Shown: positions 1 to 9,038 of the stretch, piece by piece
How positions within the stretch are numbered: the stretch's first letter is position 1
Layout: every line of letters begins with the position of its first letter
Assembly (NCBI GenBank): GCA_022841525.1
Contig: JALHRI010000017.1
Location: forward strand, 1-36,257
DNA from: Alphaproteobacteria bacterium
GTDB taxonomy: Bacteria > Pseudomonadota > Alphaproteobacteria > Rickettsiales > UBA3002
Direction: 5' to 3'
Length of the DNA: 36,257 bases
Program-made: the position numbers and the translations under genes
Notes under the pieces: generated by a model
What the model was told of the DNA's origin: nothing
The model's database searches: none
The model's input: only the letters and a program-made list of their open reading frames with translations

Positions 1-1
1 C

Positions 2-388
2 GGCATTCCGATCAATTTCGGTATCACCATTACGCTGGGATTTATCATCGGCACTGTGATTGCAGGACAAACCTTTTTCATGTTTGTCATCGAAAACTTG
101 AAGCAGTTTGGCGCACTGAAAGCCATTGGTGTTACCAACGGCCAGATTCTAGGCATGGTGCTGCTGCAGGCTGCTGTGGTAACGTTTATTGGCTTCGGCA
201 TTGGCATTGGACTGACCACGGCGTTTTTTGAATCCACCAAAGACGTCACTGCGTTGCGCGGCTTTGGCATGCCCTGGCAAGTCGCGGTAGGCACCGCGAT
301 GACGATGGTGGTGATTATTTTTATCGCCTCACTGGCGAGCATTCGTAAAGTGCTCAAACTCGATCCTGCCATTGTGTTTCGGAGCTAA
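2..388 (+). CDS. ABC transporter permease, DevC/FtsX type (3' part only)
   Basis: The gene enters from outside the window and about 128 residues are visible. They contain three hydrophobic stretches: one near the visible start (ITITLGFIIGTVIAG), one around LLQAAVVTFIGFGIGIG, and one around AMTMVVIIFIASLASI. The pattern of a membrane helix, a short loop with LKAIGVTNGQI, and two final helices is the usual C-terminus of FtsX/MacB/DevC permeases, where the loop contacts the ATPase. The ATPase gene starts 3 nt after the stop, followed by adaptor and outer-membrane genes, so this is the membrane component of a tripartite exporter. DevC is preferred to LolC/FtsX because of the gene order permease-ATPase-adaptor-TolC. 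The substrate cannot be read from sequence. Confidence 0.85.
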   Translation, partial: GIPINFGITITLGFIIGTVIAGQTFFMFVIENLKQFGALKAIGVTNGQILGMVLLQAAVVTFIGFGIGIGLTTAFFESTKDVTALRGFGMPWQVAVGTAMTMVVIIFIASLASIRKVLKLDPAIVFRS

Positions 389-391
389 CGT

Positions 392-1084
392 ATGCAGGCG
401 ATTTCTATCCGAAATATCATCAAAGATTTCCGCGCTGGCGATGAAAATCTACGTGTGCTGCACGGCATCAGCACCGCGATTGATGCCGGAGAACTCACCA
501 TGCTGGTGGGTCCCAGCGGCTGCGGCAAAACCACGCTGCTCTCGATTATCACCGGTATTTTAACGCCCACTTCCGGCGAGGTGGATGTGCTTGGCGAGCG
601 CATCACCGCGATGCGTGGCCGCGCCAAAGTAGAATTCAGGCGCCGCATGCTCGGCTTTATTTTTCAGCAATACCATTTGCTCCCAGCACTGACGGCGGCG
701 GAAAATGCCGCTGTCACACTGTTGGCCGCCGGAGAATCCTTTACTTGTGCAATGGATAAAAGCAGAGCACTGCTCGCGCATCTTGGCTTAGAGGCGCATA
801 GCGAAAAATTGCCGCGCCAGCTTTCCGGTGGTCAGCAGCAACGCGTGGCGATTGCCCGCGCGCTGGTGCATGCGCCGCGGGTGATCGTGTGCGATGAGCC
901 CACCGCCGCACTGGATGCGCAGGCAGGCTTGCAGGTGATGCAGATGCTGCGCGAGGCAGCGTTGCAGCCTGATCGCGCGGTGTTGGTGGTGACGCATGAC
1001 AGCCGCATTTATTCCTACGCCGACCGTATTATTACCATGAATGATGGCGCGATTATTTCCGATGAGAGGACTGCCCATGCCTAA
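392..1084 (+). CDS. ABC exporter ATP-binding subunit, DevA/LolD/MacB class
   Basis: A 230-residue nucleotide-binding domain with all expected motifs: Walker A GPSGCGKT (40-47), Q-loop in FIFQQY (91-95), signature LSGGQQQR (145-152), Walker B VIVCDE (165-170) and the H-loop histidine in VVTHD (H203). The length fits a stand-alone NBD of the DevA/LolD family, which powers the FtsX-type permease encoded immediately upstream. The start lies 3 nt after the permease stop, and the gene overlaps the adaptor start by 8 nt, so translation is probably coupled. Assignment as ABC ATPase is certain; the DevA subfamily is inferred from context. Confidence 0.95.
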   Translation: MQAISIRNIIKDFRAGDENLRVLHGISTAIDAGELTMLVGPSGCGKTTLLSIITGILTPTSGEVDVLGERITAMRGRAKVEFRRRMLGFIFQQYHLLPALTAAENAAVTLLAAGESFTCAMDKSRALLAHLGLEAHSEKLPRQLSGGQQQRVAIARALVHAPRVIVCDEPTAALDAQAGLQVMQMLREAALQPDRAVLVVTHDSRIYSYADRIITMNDGAIISDERTAHA

Positions 1085-1988
1085 ATTTTTATTTTCCACA
1101 CGTGCGATGTTACCGCTGATTGCATGCGCGCTGATTGGCTTTGCCCTCTATTCGCAGCTGGCAAAAAAACCAGCACCCATCAAGGAACCACTTGCCGCAC
1201 CGGTAATCTCAACCTACGCCGCGCAAGTCGCTGGTACCGGCATTACGGAACCGGCCAGCGAAGTCATCGCCATCGGCACGCCGCTTTCGGGTATTGTGGC
1301 TCGTGTCCATGTCCAGGCAGGCGATCAGGTAAAGCAAGGTACTCCGCTATTTACCCTCGATCAGCGCGATGCACGCGCCCGTAAAGCGCAAGCCAACGCG
1401 CAGTTGGCCGTGCGTCAGGCAAGCGCCGCAGACGCCGCGCAGAAATATTTTCGTGCGGCGAATATCCGCGACAAACGTGCGATCAGCACCGAGGAGCTGA
1501 CCACCCGTAAACACGCACATGCCATGGCGCAGGCGGAACTGCAACAGGCGCGCGCCGCCCTTGCTACGGTGGAAACTGAGCTGGAACGCCTGATCGTACG
1601 TGCACCAATCGCCGGAGAAATTCTGCGCGTCGATATTCGCGCGGGCGAGTTCGCGCAGGCAGGGGCCAATGCCACCCCACTGATGCGCATGGGCGATCTT
1701 TCACGCGTGCATGTGCGGGTACAGCTTGATGAAGCCGACATCAGCCGTTACCGCAGCGATGCTGCAGCCTATGCCACCTTGCGCAGCGATGCGACCAAAC
1801 GCATCGCACTCAGCTTCGTGCGCGAAGAACCGTTTGCGGTGCCAAAACGCAATTTAAGCGGCGATGTCAACGAGCGTGTCGATACGCGCGTGAAAGAAGT
1901 GATTTACGCACTGCCCTCTGAGCCGCGTATTCCCATCGGCGTGCAGATGGATGTGATGATTGACGCTGCACATAATGAGGCACGCTAA
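1077..1988 (+). CDS. Periplasmic adaptor (membrane fusion protein), HlyD/DevB-like
   Basis: A 303-residue protein with one N-terminal membrane anchor (about residues 10-27, LPLIACALIGFALYSQL). Then comes half a lipoyl domain (GTPLSGIVARVHVQAGDQVKQGTPLF), a helical hairpin rich in Ala/Gln/Arg, the second lipoyl half (LIVRAPIAGEILRVDIRAGEF) and a beta-barrel domain (VHVRVQLDEADISRY). This is the layout of HlyD/RND-type adaptors. The ATG at 1077 was preferred to one 36 nt upstream because GAGAGGA lies at Shine-Dalgarno distance and the upstream start would extend the ATPase overlap. It probably bridges the inner-membrane ABC complex and the outer-membrane channel encoded next. Confidence 0.9.
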   Translation: MPKFLFSTRAMLPLIACALIGFALYSQLAKKPAPIKEPLAAPVISTYAAQVAGTGITEPASEVIAIGTPLSGIVARVHVQAGDQVKQGTPLFTLDQRDARARKAQANAQLAVRQASAADAAQKYFRAANIRDKRAISTEELTTRKHAHAMAQAELQQARAALATVETELERLIVRAPIAGEILRVDIRAGEFAQAGANATPLMRMGDLSRVHVRVQLDEADISRYRSDAAAYATLRSDATKRIALSFVREEPFAVPKRNLSGDVNERVDTRVKEVIYALPSEPRIPIGVQMDVMIDAAHNEAR

Positions 1989-3358
1989 TGCGTTTTTTCT
2001 CGACCCTTGCCCTGTTGATATTATCGGCATGCAGTAGCGCGAGTGATTTTTCGCTGCCCACCATCACCCTGCCCGAAATATTTAGCCATGCGCCTAAAAC
2101 GCACGAAGCGCAGCCGCCCCAAACAGCTGCCTCGGTCGATGGCCTGTGGCAAGGTTACGGCGATGCGACACTGCAAGCGCTGATGAAGCATGCGCTGACG
2201 CATAATGATTCCATCGCCGAAGCGCGTGCGCGCATCCTCGAGGCGCGCAGCCTCGCGCGCGAGGCATACACTGCGCTACTACCATCGCTGGATGCTGCCG
2301 GCAAAGCAGGCACCGGCTCGCGCGATAACCCGTTTGGTGAGGACGCACTGGATAGTTTCGAAGCCGGCGTCAGCGCCAGTTTTGAGGCCGATCTGTTTGG
2401 CAAAAACCGCGCCGCTCGGGATGCCCAGCGCGCAAAAATCCGTCAGCAGCGCGCTAGTCTCGCTGATATCCAGCGCATATTGCTCTCCGATCTGGCGCAT
2501 GCGTATCTGCAACTGCGTCACGCGCAGGCACGTATCACCACACAAAAGCAAGCGATTGCTCAGGCACGCACCCAGCGCCGGCTGAGCCAAACGCGTGAGC
2601 AGGCTGGCCTTACCAGCCAGATTGATACGCTGGTAAGCTCGCGCGAGCTCTCGCAGCGTCGCGCAGAACTTCCTGCACTACGCAGCCTGCGCGATGAAGC
2701 GCTCAGCCGCATTGCCCTACTCGCGCCGAATCTGCCAGAAGCGCAGCAACAGGCCCTGCGCACCGCAGCACCGATGCCAGCATTGCCGGTAATTGCGGTG
2801 CTCAACACGCCCGCCGCCTTGCTCTATGCACGACCGGATGTGCGCGCGGCGCATGCCGAGCTCGCCAGTACGCATCATGCCTGGGCGCAGGCAGTGGCTG
2901 CGCAATATCCCACGATCTCGCTGGCGGCGTTTTTTGGTTGGCGCGATAACGGCATCGCGCCGCAAGGCGATGTCTGGTCGTTGGGAACGAATTTGGCGGC
3001 GCCGATTTTCAATTTCGGCCGCATTCAAAGCCAGATCGATGCGGCGGATGCCCGCAGCCAGCAAGCCGCCGCGCGCTATCAGCGCACAGTGCGCACTGCG
3101 CTCAGCGATGTCGAACGCGCGCTGATTGCCTGGCGTGATCAGGGCAGCAGTCTGCGCAAACGCGAGCAAACCTTGGCGCTGGCGGCGCAAAGCCGAAATC
3201 TCGCTCAGGCGCGCTACGACAAGGGGTTGAGCAGTTATCTGGAAGTGATCAGCGCCCAGCTCGCCTGGCTGGATGCACAGGCCGCCACGCTTGCCGCCAA
3301 CCACGAGGCCCTGCGCGCTGCTACCGACCTCTACCGCGCGCTGGGCGAGCCCAAATAA
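1988..3358 (+). CDS. Outer-membrane efflux lipoprotein, NodT/TolC family
   Basis: A 456-residue outer-membrane efflux protein. The N-terminus is a lipoprotein signal with lipobox LSAC (residues 12-15, Cys15 lipidated). The body holds the two homologous helical repeats of the OEP family, with typical phrases such as LWQGYGDATLQALMKHAL, SFEADLFGKNRAARDAQ, YARPDVRAAHAEL and APIFNFGRIQSQIDAADA. The start codon shares one base with the adaptor stop (TAATG). It would provide the exit duct for the exporter. NodT-type lipoproteins usually serve RND pumps; pairing with an ABC system is known for DevBCA-like and MacAB-like exporters. Confidence 0.92.
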   Translation: MRFFSTLALLILSACSSASDFSLPTITLPEIFSHAPKTHEAQPPQTAASVDGLWQGYGDATLQALMKHALTHNDSIAEARARILEARSLAREAYTALLPSLDAAGKAGTGSRDNPFGEDALDSFEAGVSASFEADLFGKNRAARDAQRAKIRQQRASLADIQRILLSDLAHAYLQLRHAQARITTQKQAIAQARTQRRLSQTREQAGLTSQIDTLVSSRELSQRRAELPALRSLRDEALSRIALLAPNLPEAQQQALRTAAPMPALPVIAVLNTPAALLYARPDVRAAHAELASTHHAWAQAVAAQYPTISLAAFFGWRDNGIAPQGDVWSLGTNLAAPIFNFGRIQSQIDAADARSQQAAARYQRTVRTALSDVERALIAWRDQGSSLRKREQTLALAAQSRNLAQARYDKGLSSYLEVISAQLAWLDAQAATLAANHEALRAATDLYRALGEPK

Positions 3359-3432
3359 CACATTGAAATATAATATTAAATAAAATAAGGCACGTTCATC
3401 ATATTGTAACATAGCGCATTTACAATCATGGG

Positions 3433-4155
3433 ATGAGCTCAACCCCATCAGAAAAAGACCTTTTTCGCTTAACGGTACTTAGCGAAGCCGAAACTATGTT
3501 TCGTGAGCTTTTGGCTAGTGAGAAAGTAGTCGATCTGAAAGCGTTAAATCCATCAGAACTCACTGCTCTTATCGATACTCTTGGCAAGGATGATGAGCTT
3601 GCTGTAGGTCGGCATTTACTCCAAAATATTCTGAAGACTAATGGCCGTAGCGGGTTACAGAGTTTTGTCGATCGTTGCTCTGAGACGATGCAAAAACAAG
3701 GCTTCTTAAAAGCATCAGATTTGCATGAATCAGAGATATCACTTCTTAAGGCTGCACCATCAAGACTCATTACACAAAAACTGGCTGCAGGAGCATTGGG
3801 CACCGGTATTGTGGGTGTAACGCTGGGTTCGATTGGTCTAGCAAAAAAAATTGGCGATCTGTGGACAGACCGTGTTCAGCATAAGCATCCGGAACTGCCC
3901 AAGACCAAATCGCATCCAGAGACCACTGAACCAAGTACTGCGCCACCATCACAATCAGGATTTGGGGCAACTCTTAGCTCTTTGAAAGAATGGCTTGAAC
4001 CTGCCATGAGCATGGGAGTTGGGGTTGCTGCATTAGCATTAGCTCATCGTGAATACCATGCAGCCCGTATGTTACAAGTTGCCAAAGCAGTTTCTGGCCT
4101 AAGATCGAACGTACAGCAAATCCACCAAGGTCGAGGCAGAATACATACCATGTAA
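3433..4155 (+). CDS. Hypothetical protein with two hydrophobic segments
   Basis: A 240-residue protein I do not recognise. Residues 1-110 are charged and probably helical. A Gly/Leu-rich hydrophobic segment spans about 117-136, then a Pro/Thr/Ser-rich linker at about 153-175, then a second hydrophobic patch at about 191-204 and a basic tail. It could be a small inner-membrane protein. Codon use is noticeably more AT-rich than the exporter genes upstream, and 74 AT-rich bases separate it from them. The start shown lacks a Shine-Dalgarno sequence, but a TACAAT hexamer sits exactly 6 nt upstream of the ATG, so a leaderless transcript is possible. No function is assigned. Confidence 0.6.
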   Translation: MSSTPSEKDLFRLTVLSEAETMFRELLASEKVVDLKALNPSELTALIDTLGKDDELAVGRHLLQNILKTNGRSGLQSFVDRCSETMQKQGFLKASDLHESEISLLKAAPSRLITQKLAAGALGTGIVGVTLGSIGLAKKIGDLWTDRVQHKHPELPKTKSHPETTEPSTAPPSQSGFGATLSSLKEWLEPAMSMGVGVAALALAHREYHAARMLQVAKAVSGLRSNVQQIHQGRGRIHTM

Positions 4156-4205
4156 GAGGCTAATAACCCCTTGCATCGCCAAATCATCCCCCTTCGGGCC
4201 CGCGC

Positions 4206-4280
4206 ATGACTGATATTTCCAAGATCCGCAATTTCTAGATTATCGCCCATATTGAGCATGGAAAATCAACACTGGCTGAC
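4206..4280 (+). pseudogene. Decayed duplicate of the lepA 5' end
   Basis: These 75 nt reproduce the first 25 codons of lepA (5883 onward) with about 87% identity. The conceptual peptide is MTDISKIRNF, stop, [14 protein letters not shown], against [25 protein letters not shown] in the real gene. Identity ends abruptly at 4281. Upstream, 14 nt (AATAACCCCTTGCA, 4162-4175) also match the lepA upstream region (5837-5850) at nearly the same distance from ATG, so part of the promoter was copied too, although the -10 is not conserved. Most differences are synonymous or conservative (R/K, D/E) plus one nonsense change. That looks more like a diverged lepA than a copy drifting neutrally since duplication. 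Confidence 0.85.
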
Positions 4281-4361
4281 CATCGACATCGATGTCACCC
4301 ACCGCCTGCCAGCAAGAAGCTACCGCACGTATGGAATGAGGAAGCCCCCTCTCCCCACAAG

Positions 4362-5747
4362 CTAGCGCGGGATGGCGGGAGCGCTTTTGTTATGGGCAGA
4401 GGCAGTGACTGACAAATCGCTTCTGGCCGGGTTATTGTCAGCATTCGCAATGATTTCACCGGCCTCAAGCGCGGGTTGCAAACTTCTATGCAAATGCAGC
4501 TGCAAGCCGCTTTGATGGCCTTGAGGGATTCCTGAGATGATGTAGTGGCCATCTTCGTTTCTTGTAATCTGAATGTTGGGACATTGGCCTGCATCTGTTC
4601 GACGACAGTAGTGTTCCGTGAGCTGCTGAAGTAGCGAAGGCACAATTTCCGGATGATCACGGCCGCCCAGTCCAAACACTTTGAGGGTGCCATCTTCTTC
4701 CACGATGGTCTGGCTGTAAGCATCACCACCACTGGAAGCACCTGATGCAGTGTTTCCGGAAGCATGGGCACCGTGCTGCAGGCCTGTTTTTTTAGCGGTA
4801 TTCCCTGCGGCTAACTCGGCTGCTTCTTTTGCATCCATGTAGGGCTTGAGTCGGCAGAGTGCAGCTAAGGCTTCACTCTCTTGTTCCGGTGAGGCGTTTG
4901 GATCTATCGCTGCAGAAGGATCCGCAGCCAACCGCTCTATATCTCCAAGCGCCGACAATAATCTATCGGATCGCCTTGCAATAGCTTCAATTTCTCTATT
5001 CGCGTTATCCAGATATACGCGATATTTTTCCTCCATAGAAACAGGAGGCTTATAGCCATTAATACCGTAAAGTACTATTCTGTCTCCTAACATTGATCGG
5101 TTGATTAGTGTAATGGCGAGTGGGTATAAGTGACCCACAAGTCGAATGTTTTCTGGGTTTGTATCACGAATTAATGTTTCTATTTCTTCTCTGGTGGAAA
5201 GAATGCGCGCGCTAAGACTTTTAATCTTTTCTCTTATATCGCCGCGATCTCCTGTAGGTATGTTAAATACTGACTTCCCTATTTTATATCCGATGACTGC
5301 TTGTAATAAATCATTACTTTCGCGGATGCCCGAAGGTGTCGATAGAGCTTCTTGCTGAAGCTGATATAGTGTGTCTTCTTCATTCTGGGATTCTGTACTC
5401 TCCTCGCGCACATCTTGAACCTGCTTAGACGCATTAGGGCGTTCCTTACTACAATCTTCTGCAGGATTTTCTGCGAGTTTATTAAGCTGCATTTCAATGA
5501 TCGCGTCCAGCTGCTTGTTGATATCCAACAATAGCGCACGTTCGTACTGTAGGAGTTGGCTTTCTAATGATTCAAAATGCGGCCTCAGAGCTTCCAATTC
5601 TGAAGCTGTAAACACAGGGTCACGCGTCAAATTCCTGCCCTCATGAAATTCTCCTATACGCCAATATTCTATGGCCAGACGCACAAGCGATCGTTGTGCG
5701 CTGTCAAAATGCAGATTGGCGTTGGCAGAGTGATTGCTGGGCAGCAT
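4362..5747 (-). CDS. Hypothetical protein, charged and largely helical
   Basis: A 461-residue protein of unknown family. It has no signal peptide or membrane segment. The first two-thirds is charged and heptad-like (for example LESQLLQYERALLLDINKQLDAIIEMQL), then a flexible Gly/Ser/Ala linker (HGAHASGNTASGASSGGDA), then a short C-terminal part with a beta-like motif (NIQITRNEDGHYIISGIPQ). The start is supported by AAGGAG 8 nt upstream and a TATA-rich stretch before it (near 5765-5775). The gene lies between the degraded lepA 5' copy and the real lepA, in opposite orientation, and is more AT-rich than lepA, so it is probably acquired cargo. Cytosolic or exported-effector roles are both possible; nothing visible decides. 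Confidence 0.65.
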   Translation of the reverse strand: MLPSNHSANANLHFDSAQRSLVRLAIEYWRIGEFHEGRNLTRDPVFTASELEALRPHFESLESQLLQYERALLLDINKQLDAIIEMQLNKLAENPAEDCSKERPNASKQVQDVREESTESQNEEDTLYQLQQEALSTPSGIRESNDLLQAVIGYKIGKSVFNIPTGDRGDIREKIKSLSARILSTREEIETLIRDTNPENIRLVGHLYPLAITLINRSMLGDRIVLYGINGYKPPVSMEEKYRVYLDNANREIEAIARRSDRLLSALGDIERLAADPSAAIDPNASPEQESEALAALCRLKPYMDAKEAAELAAGNTAKKTGLQHGAHASGNTASGASSGGDAYSQTIVEEDGTLKVFGLGGRDHPEIVPSLLQQLTEHYCRRTDAGQCPNIQITRNEDGHYIISGIPQGHQSGLQLHLHRSLQPALEAGEIIANADNNPARSDLSVTASAHNKSAPAIPR

Positions 5748-5845
5748 TGCGTGTGCTCCTTGCTTTTATACTATATCCAAAAACTTAAGTTTTACTTAAA
5801 AAAATAGGCAACCGGCAGCGATACGCCACACTCCCCAATAACCCC

Positions 5846-5874
5846 TTGCACAATTTAGGCTTTCACCCTACAAG
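5846..5874 (+). promoter_or_regulatory. Putative lepA promoter
   Basis: TTGCAC (5846-5851) and TACAAG (5869-5874) are separated by 17 nt. The -10 ends 8 nt before the lepA ATG and no Shine-Dalgarno sequence is present, so the mRNA would have a leader of only about 1-2 nt. The same layout (TTGCGA, 17 nt, TAGAAG, 8 nt, ATG) precedes glyQ. Confidence 0.5.
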
Positions 5875-5882
5875 CCCGCCCT

Positions 5883-7688
5883 ATGACTGATATTTCCCGC
5901 ATTCGCAATTTCTCGATTATCGCCCATATTGACCACGGAAAATCGACCTTGGCTGACCGGTTAATCCAGGCCTGCAACGCCGTGGAACAGCGCGAAATGC
6001 AGGATCAGATGCTCGATTCGATGGATATTGAGCGCGAGCGCGGCATCACCATCAAATCGCAAACCGTGCGGCTAAAATATACCGCCCGCGACGGCACCGA
6101 TTATGTGCTCAACCTGATGGATACGCCCGGCCACGTCGATTTTGCCTATGAAGTCAGCCGCTGTTTGGCCGCGTGCGAGGGCAGTCTGCTGGTGGTGGAT
6201 GCCTCACAGGGTGTGGAAGCGCAAACGCTGGCCAATGTCTATCAGGCGATTGATAACAACAACGAGCTGGTGCCGGTGCTCAATAAAATTGATCTACCCG
6301 CCGCCGAGCCAGAACGCGTGCAGCAGCAGATCGAAGATATGATCGGCATCGACACCACCGATGCGCTGATGGTGTCTGCCAAATCCGGCATCGGCATTCC
6401 CGATTTACTGGAGGCGATTGTGGCGCATATTCCAGCTCCCAAGGGCGATGCCAACGCGCCGCTCAAAGCGCTGCTGGTCGATAGTTGGTACGATACCTAT
6501 TTAGGCGTGATTATTCTGGTGCGGGTGATGGAAGGGACGCTAAGGCGCGGCCAGAAAATCCGCATGATGAATGCAGGCGTCAGCCAAACGGTAGAACAAG
6601 TCGGCGTGTTTACGCCGAAAAAAGTGAATCTGGAAGCGCTGGGCCCAGGCGAAGTCGGCTTTATTGTCACCGGTATTAAGCAAGTAGCCGATTGCAATGT
6701 TGGCGATACCATAACGGACGAAAAAATCCGTGCGGATGCGCCGCTGCCAGGCTTTAAGCCGGTGCAACCGGTGGTGTTTTGCGGGCTATATCCCACCGAA
6801 TCGGCGGACTTTGAAAATCTGAAAGATTCCCTCGCCAAGCTACGCCTGAACGACGCCAGCTTTCAGTTTGAAACCGAGAGTTCATCGGCGCTGGGTTTTG
6901 GCTTTCGCTGCGGGTTTTTGGGTCTGCTGCATCTGGAAATTATTCAAGAACGCCTCGAGCGCGAGTTCAACCTTGATCTGATTACCACCGCGCCGAGTGT
7001 AGTGTATAAACTGATCATGAATAACGGCGATCATGTGGAACTGCACAACCCCGCCGATTATCCCGACCCCACGCGCATTCGCGAAACGCACGAACCGTGG
7101 ATTCACGCCACCATCTTCGTACCCGATGAGCATTTGGGTAACGTGCTGGCGCTGTGCACCGAAAAACGCGGCGAGCAAGTGAACCTCACCTATGTTGGCA
7201 GCCGCGCGATGGTGGAATATAAATTGCCGCTCAACGAAGTGGTGTTCGATTTTTATGACCGGCTAAAATCCGGCACACGCGGTTACGCCAGCTTTGAATA
7301 TAAAATGGACAGCTACCGCGAGGGCGATCTGGTGAAAGTATCCATTCTGGTCAACGCCGAGCCGGTGGATGCGCTGGCGATGCTGGTGCACCGCTCGCAG
7401 GCGGAATATCGTGGCCGCGCGCTGTGCAAACGCCTCAAAGACCTGATCCCGAAACATTTGTTTGTGATTCCGGTGCAGGCGGCGATTGGGGGCAAAATCA
7501 TTGCGCGCGAAACCATTTCCGCGATGCGTAAAGACGTCACCGCCAAATGTTACGGCGGCGATATTTCACGCAAACGCAAACTGCTCGATAAGCAGAAAAA
7601 AGGTAAAAAACGCATGCGCCAGATTGGTAACGTCGAAATCCCGCAAGGGGCGTTTATTGCCGCCTTAAAACTTGGGGATGATGGCTAA
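5883..7688 (+). CDS. lepA: Elongation factor 4 (LepA), translational GTPase
   Basis: A 601-residue protein of normal length for LepA/EF4, the GTPase that back-translocates or remodels stalled ribosomes. G1 is AHIDHGKS (14-21), the switch I region has RERGITI, G3 is DTPGH (80-84) and G4 is NKID (134-137). Domain II follows, then EF-G-like domains III and V ([39 protein letters not shown]) and the LepA-specific basic C-terminus ([21 protein letters not shown]). The gene stands alone: upstream is a divergent orphan gene, and the last 35 nt overlap the 3' end of a convergent gene. A truncated copy of its 5' end lies 1.7 kb upstream. Confidence 0.99.
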   Translation: MTDISRIRNFSIIAHIDHGKSTLADRLIQACNAVEQREMQDQMLDSMDIERERGITIKSQTVRLKYTARDGTDYVLNLMDTPGHVDFAYEVSRCLAACEGSLLVVDASQGVEAQTLANVYQAIDNNNELVPVLNKIDLPAAEPERVQQQIEDMIGIDTTDALMVSAKSGIGIPDLLEAIVAHIPAPKGDANAPLKALLVDSWYDTYLGVIILVRVMEGTLRRGQKIRMMNAGVSQTVEQVGVFTPKKVNLEALGPGEVGFIVTGIKQVADCNVGDTITDEKIRADAPLPGFKPVQPVVFCGLYPTESADFENLKDSLAKLRLNDASFQFETESSSALGFGFRCGFLGLLHLEIIQERLEREFNLDLITTAPSVVYKLIMNNGDHVELHNPADYPDPTRIRETHEPWIHATIFVPDEHLGNVLALCTEKRGEQVNLTYVGSRAMVEYKLPLNEVVFDFYDRLKSGTRGYASFEYKMDSYREGDLVKVSILVNAEPVDALAMLVHRSQAEYRGRALCKRLKDLIPKHLFVIPVQAAIGGKIIARETISAMRKDVTAKCYGGDISRKRKLLDKQKKGKKRMRQIGNVEIPQGAFIAALKLGDDG

Positions 7689-8208
7689 CGTAACGTTGCC
7701 CACCCACCTCGTGTATTCTTTCGTAAGTATACAGGCGCGAACTATGATGTATTTTCTGATGAAATGCTTGCGAGGCTGCATCTACGGCCCTAAATTCATC
7801 AGTATCTCTACCAATCCCCGTATAGCCCAGCCAACAATCAATATTGGCGCGCGCAACGCCCATACTATTCTCATTCACTAAAATTCTATTGGTAAGAGGA
7901 TTGAGAGGTTTCAGAGCACGCTGTGCCCATGTTAACTTCGGCGCATTTGCAGCCGCATCAACTTGCCGCTGCGGCTGTAAAAAAATATTTTTCCAGTTAA
8001 TCCAATAATCATCCAGTTTCTTCTTTGCTTCTGCGTCCTTGTCATAAACAGGCGTAAGCACATCATCAATATAGCGCTCCGTTGCATCTAACAACGCATC
8101 AAACTCTGCATTACGCCCCTTGGCCAACTGCTGCCATCCCTGCACATAGGCGCGAAAACCCTCCACGGGGTTCATGCCTTGCTCTTGCGATGTCGTTTCA
8201 TCCGCCAT
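7654..8208 (-). CDS. Hypothetical protein
   Basis: A soluble protein of about 184 residues that I do not recognise. Features seen are an acidic helical N-terminal half ([37 protein letters not shown]) and a C-terminal half with conserved-looking aromatic and glycine positions ([17 protein letters not shown]). There is no signal peptide or membrane helix. The ATG at 8208 has a weak AAGG just upstream; an ATG at 8250 would add 14 residues with no ribosome-binding site. Its 3' end overlaps lepA by 35 nt on the opposite strand, which is unusual for an old neighbour and fits later arrival or extension. It is probably co-transcribed with the gene at 8269-8847. Confidence 0.55.
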   Translation of the reverse strand: MADETTSQEQGMNPVEGFRAYVQGWQQLAKGRNAEFDALLDATERYIDDVLTPVYDKDAEAKKKLDDYWINWKNIFLQPQRQVDAAANAPKLTWAQRALKPLNPLTNRILVNENSMGVARANIDCWLGYTGIGRDTDEFRAVDAASQAFHQKIHHSSRLYTYERIHEVGGQRYVSHHPQVLRRQ

Positions 8209-8268
8209 GCACCTTGTCTTAGCGCAAGACGAAGTAAAAAAGTGTGACATTATGATGAAATCAGGACT

Positions 8269-8847
8269 CTAGCGGTTTAGAGTAGCGGTTTTGGGGCCGA
8301 CTACCGTTACATTAGTTACAACACCGTCTGAACTATGCCTTGAGAAGGCGTGTTGAATCATTGGTTCACGCATGGCTTTTAGACCAAGCTCCAATGCCGT
8401 GTTATTACGCTCTTGTTCTGGTATCTCTTGTTTTAGTATCTCTTGTTTTGCTATCTCTTGTTTTGCTATCTTTTCTAATTTGGAATCCACGAACCTTAAG
8501 ACAGCGTGTAAGGTATGCGCTAAATTCATGGATAAGGTTCGACTGCATGATCCAGAGTTATTGAGGATTCTTTGGTTATGCTTCAAACGTTCGTCTAAGA
8601 ACCGAGAATAGTCTTTCAGGACTTCATCTTGGGGATTGCTATGCAGCAACCCGCTCAAGCCGTTTTGTATGGCAATACTGGCGTCTCTGCATGCCTGTTG
8701 CTGCGCCGGTGATAGGGGGTTTTCTTCCGTTTCACAGGCGTCAAAAAAGCGCTCTACCATCTGATGATGCGTCTCCATGAACTCATGAATGCGCTCTTTC
8801 AGTGAAGCTCTATCACTTGCGGTATGAGAAGGTACATTATCCTGCAT
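8269..8847 (-). CDS. Hypothetical protein with KQEI pentapeptide repeats
   Basis: A soluble, helical protein of 192 residues with no recognised domain. The N-terminal half is charged (LKERIHEFMETHHQMVERFFDACETEENPLS). A short tandem array, roughly I-A/L/P-K/E-Q-E in four copies, lies before a C-terminal tail. The repeat comes from an in-frame 15-bp DNA duplication (8411-8470). A GTG at 8853 is an alternative start; the ATG at 8847 is preferred. It sits about 60 nt upstream of the gene ending at 7654, in the same direction, and probably shares its mRNA. Confidence 0.55.
   Translation of the reverse strand: MQDNVPSHTASDRASLKERIHEFMETHHQMVERFFDACETEENPLSPAQQQACRDASIAIQNGLSGLLHSNPQDEVLKDYSRFLDERLKHNQRILNNSGSCSRTLSMNLAHTLHAVLRFVDSKLEKIAKQEIAKQEILKQEIPEQERNNTALELGLKAMREPMIQHAFSRHSSDGVVTNVTVVGPKTATLNR
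8411..8470. repeat. Four tandem copies of a 15-bp coding repeat
   Basis: The unit TCTTGTTTTGCTATC occurs four times head to tail, the last two identical and the first two with 2-3 substitutions. It lies in frame within the minus-strand gene at 8269-8847 and encodes a repeated pentapeptide (AKQEI-like). As a multiple of three, copy-number change would keep the frame. Confidence 0.9.
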
Positions 8848-9038
8848 CGCCACAATATACGGGCAAAATACGTCAGTTTGATGACAATCTTGCTACCCGT
8901 TACAGCGATTATCGCATGACTTGCGGCGGAAGGAGTAAAAAAGACAATCGATGATTCCTCTGGCCGGACATGCTTACGGAAAAAGTTCGAACCGCATTTG
9001 GGAGTTTATCGAGTCAATTCAGAATTGGAAACTGCCTT

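Noticed and set aside
2717-3448. 243-codon minus-strand reading frame
   Set aside because: It is antisense to the outer-membrane efflux gene, with no ribosome-binding site or recognisable domain.
8411-8470. Non-coding minisatellite
   Set aside because: The 15-bp unit is in frame inside a plausible gene and encodes a regular pentapeptide.
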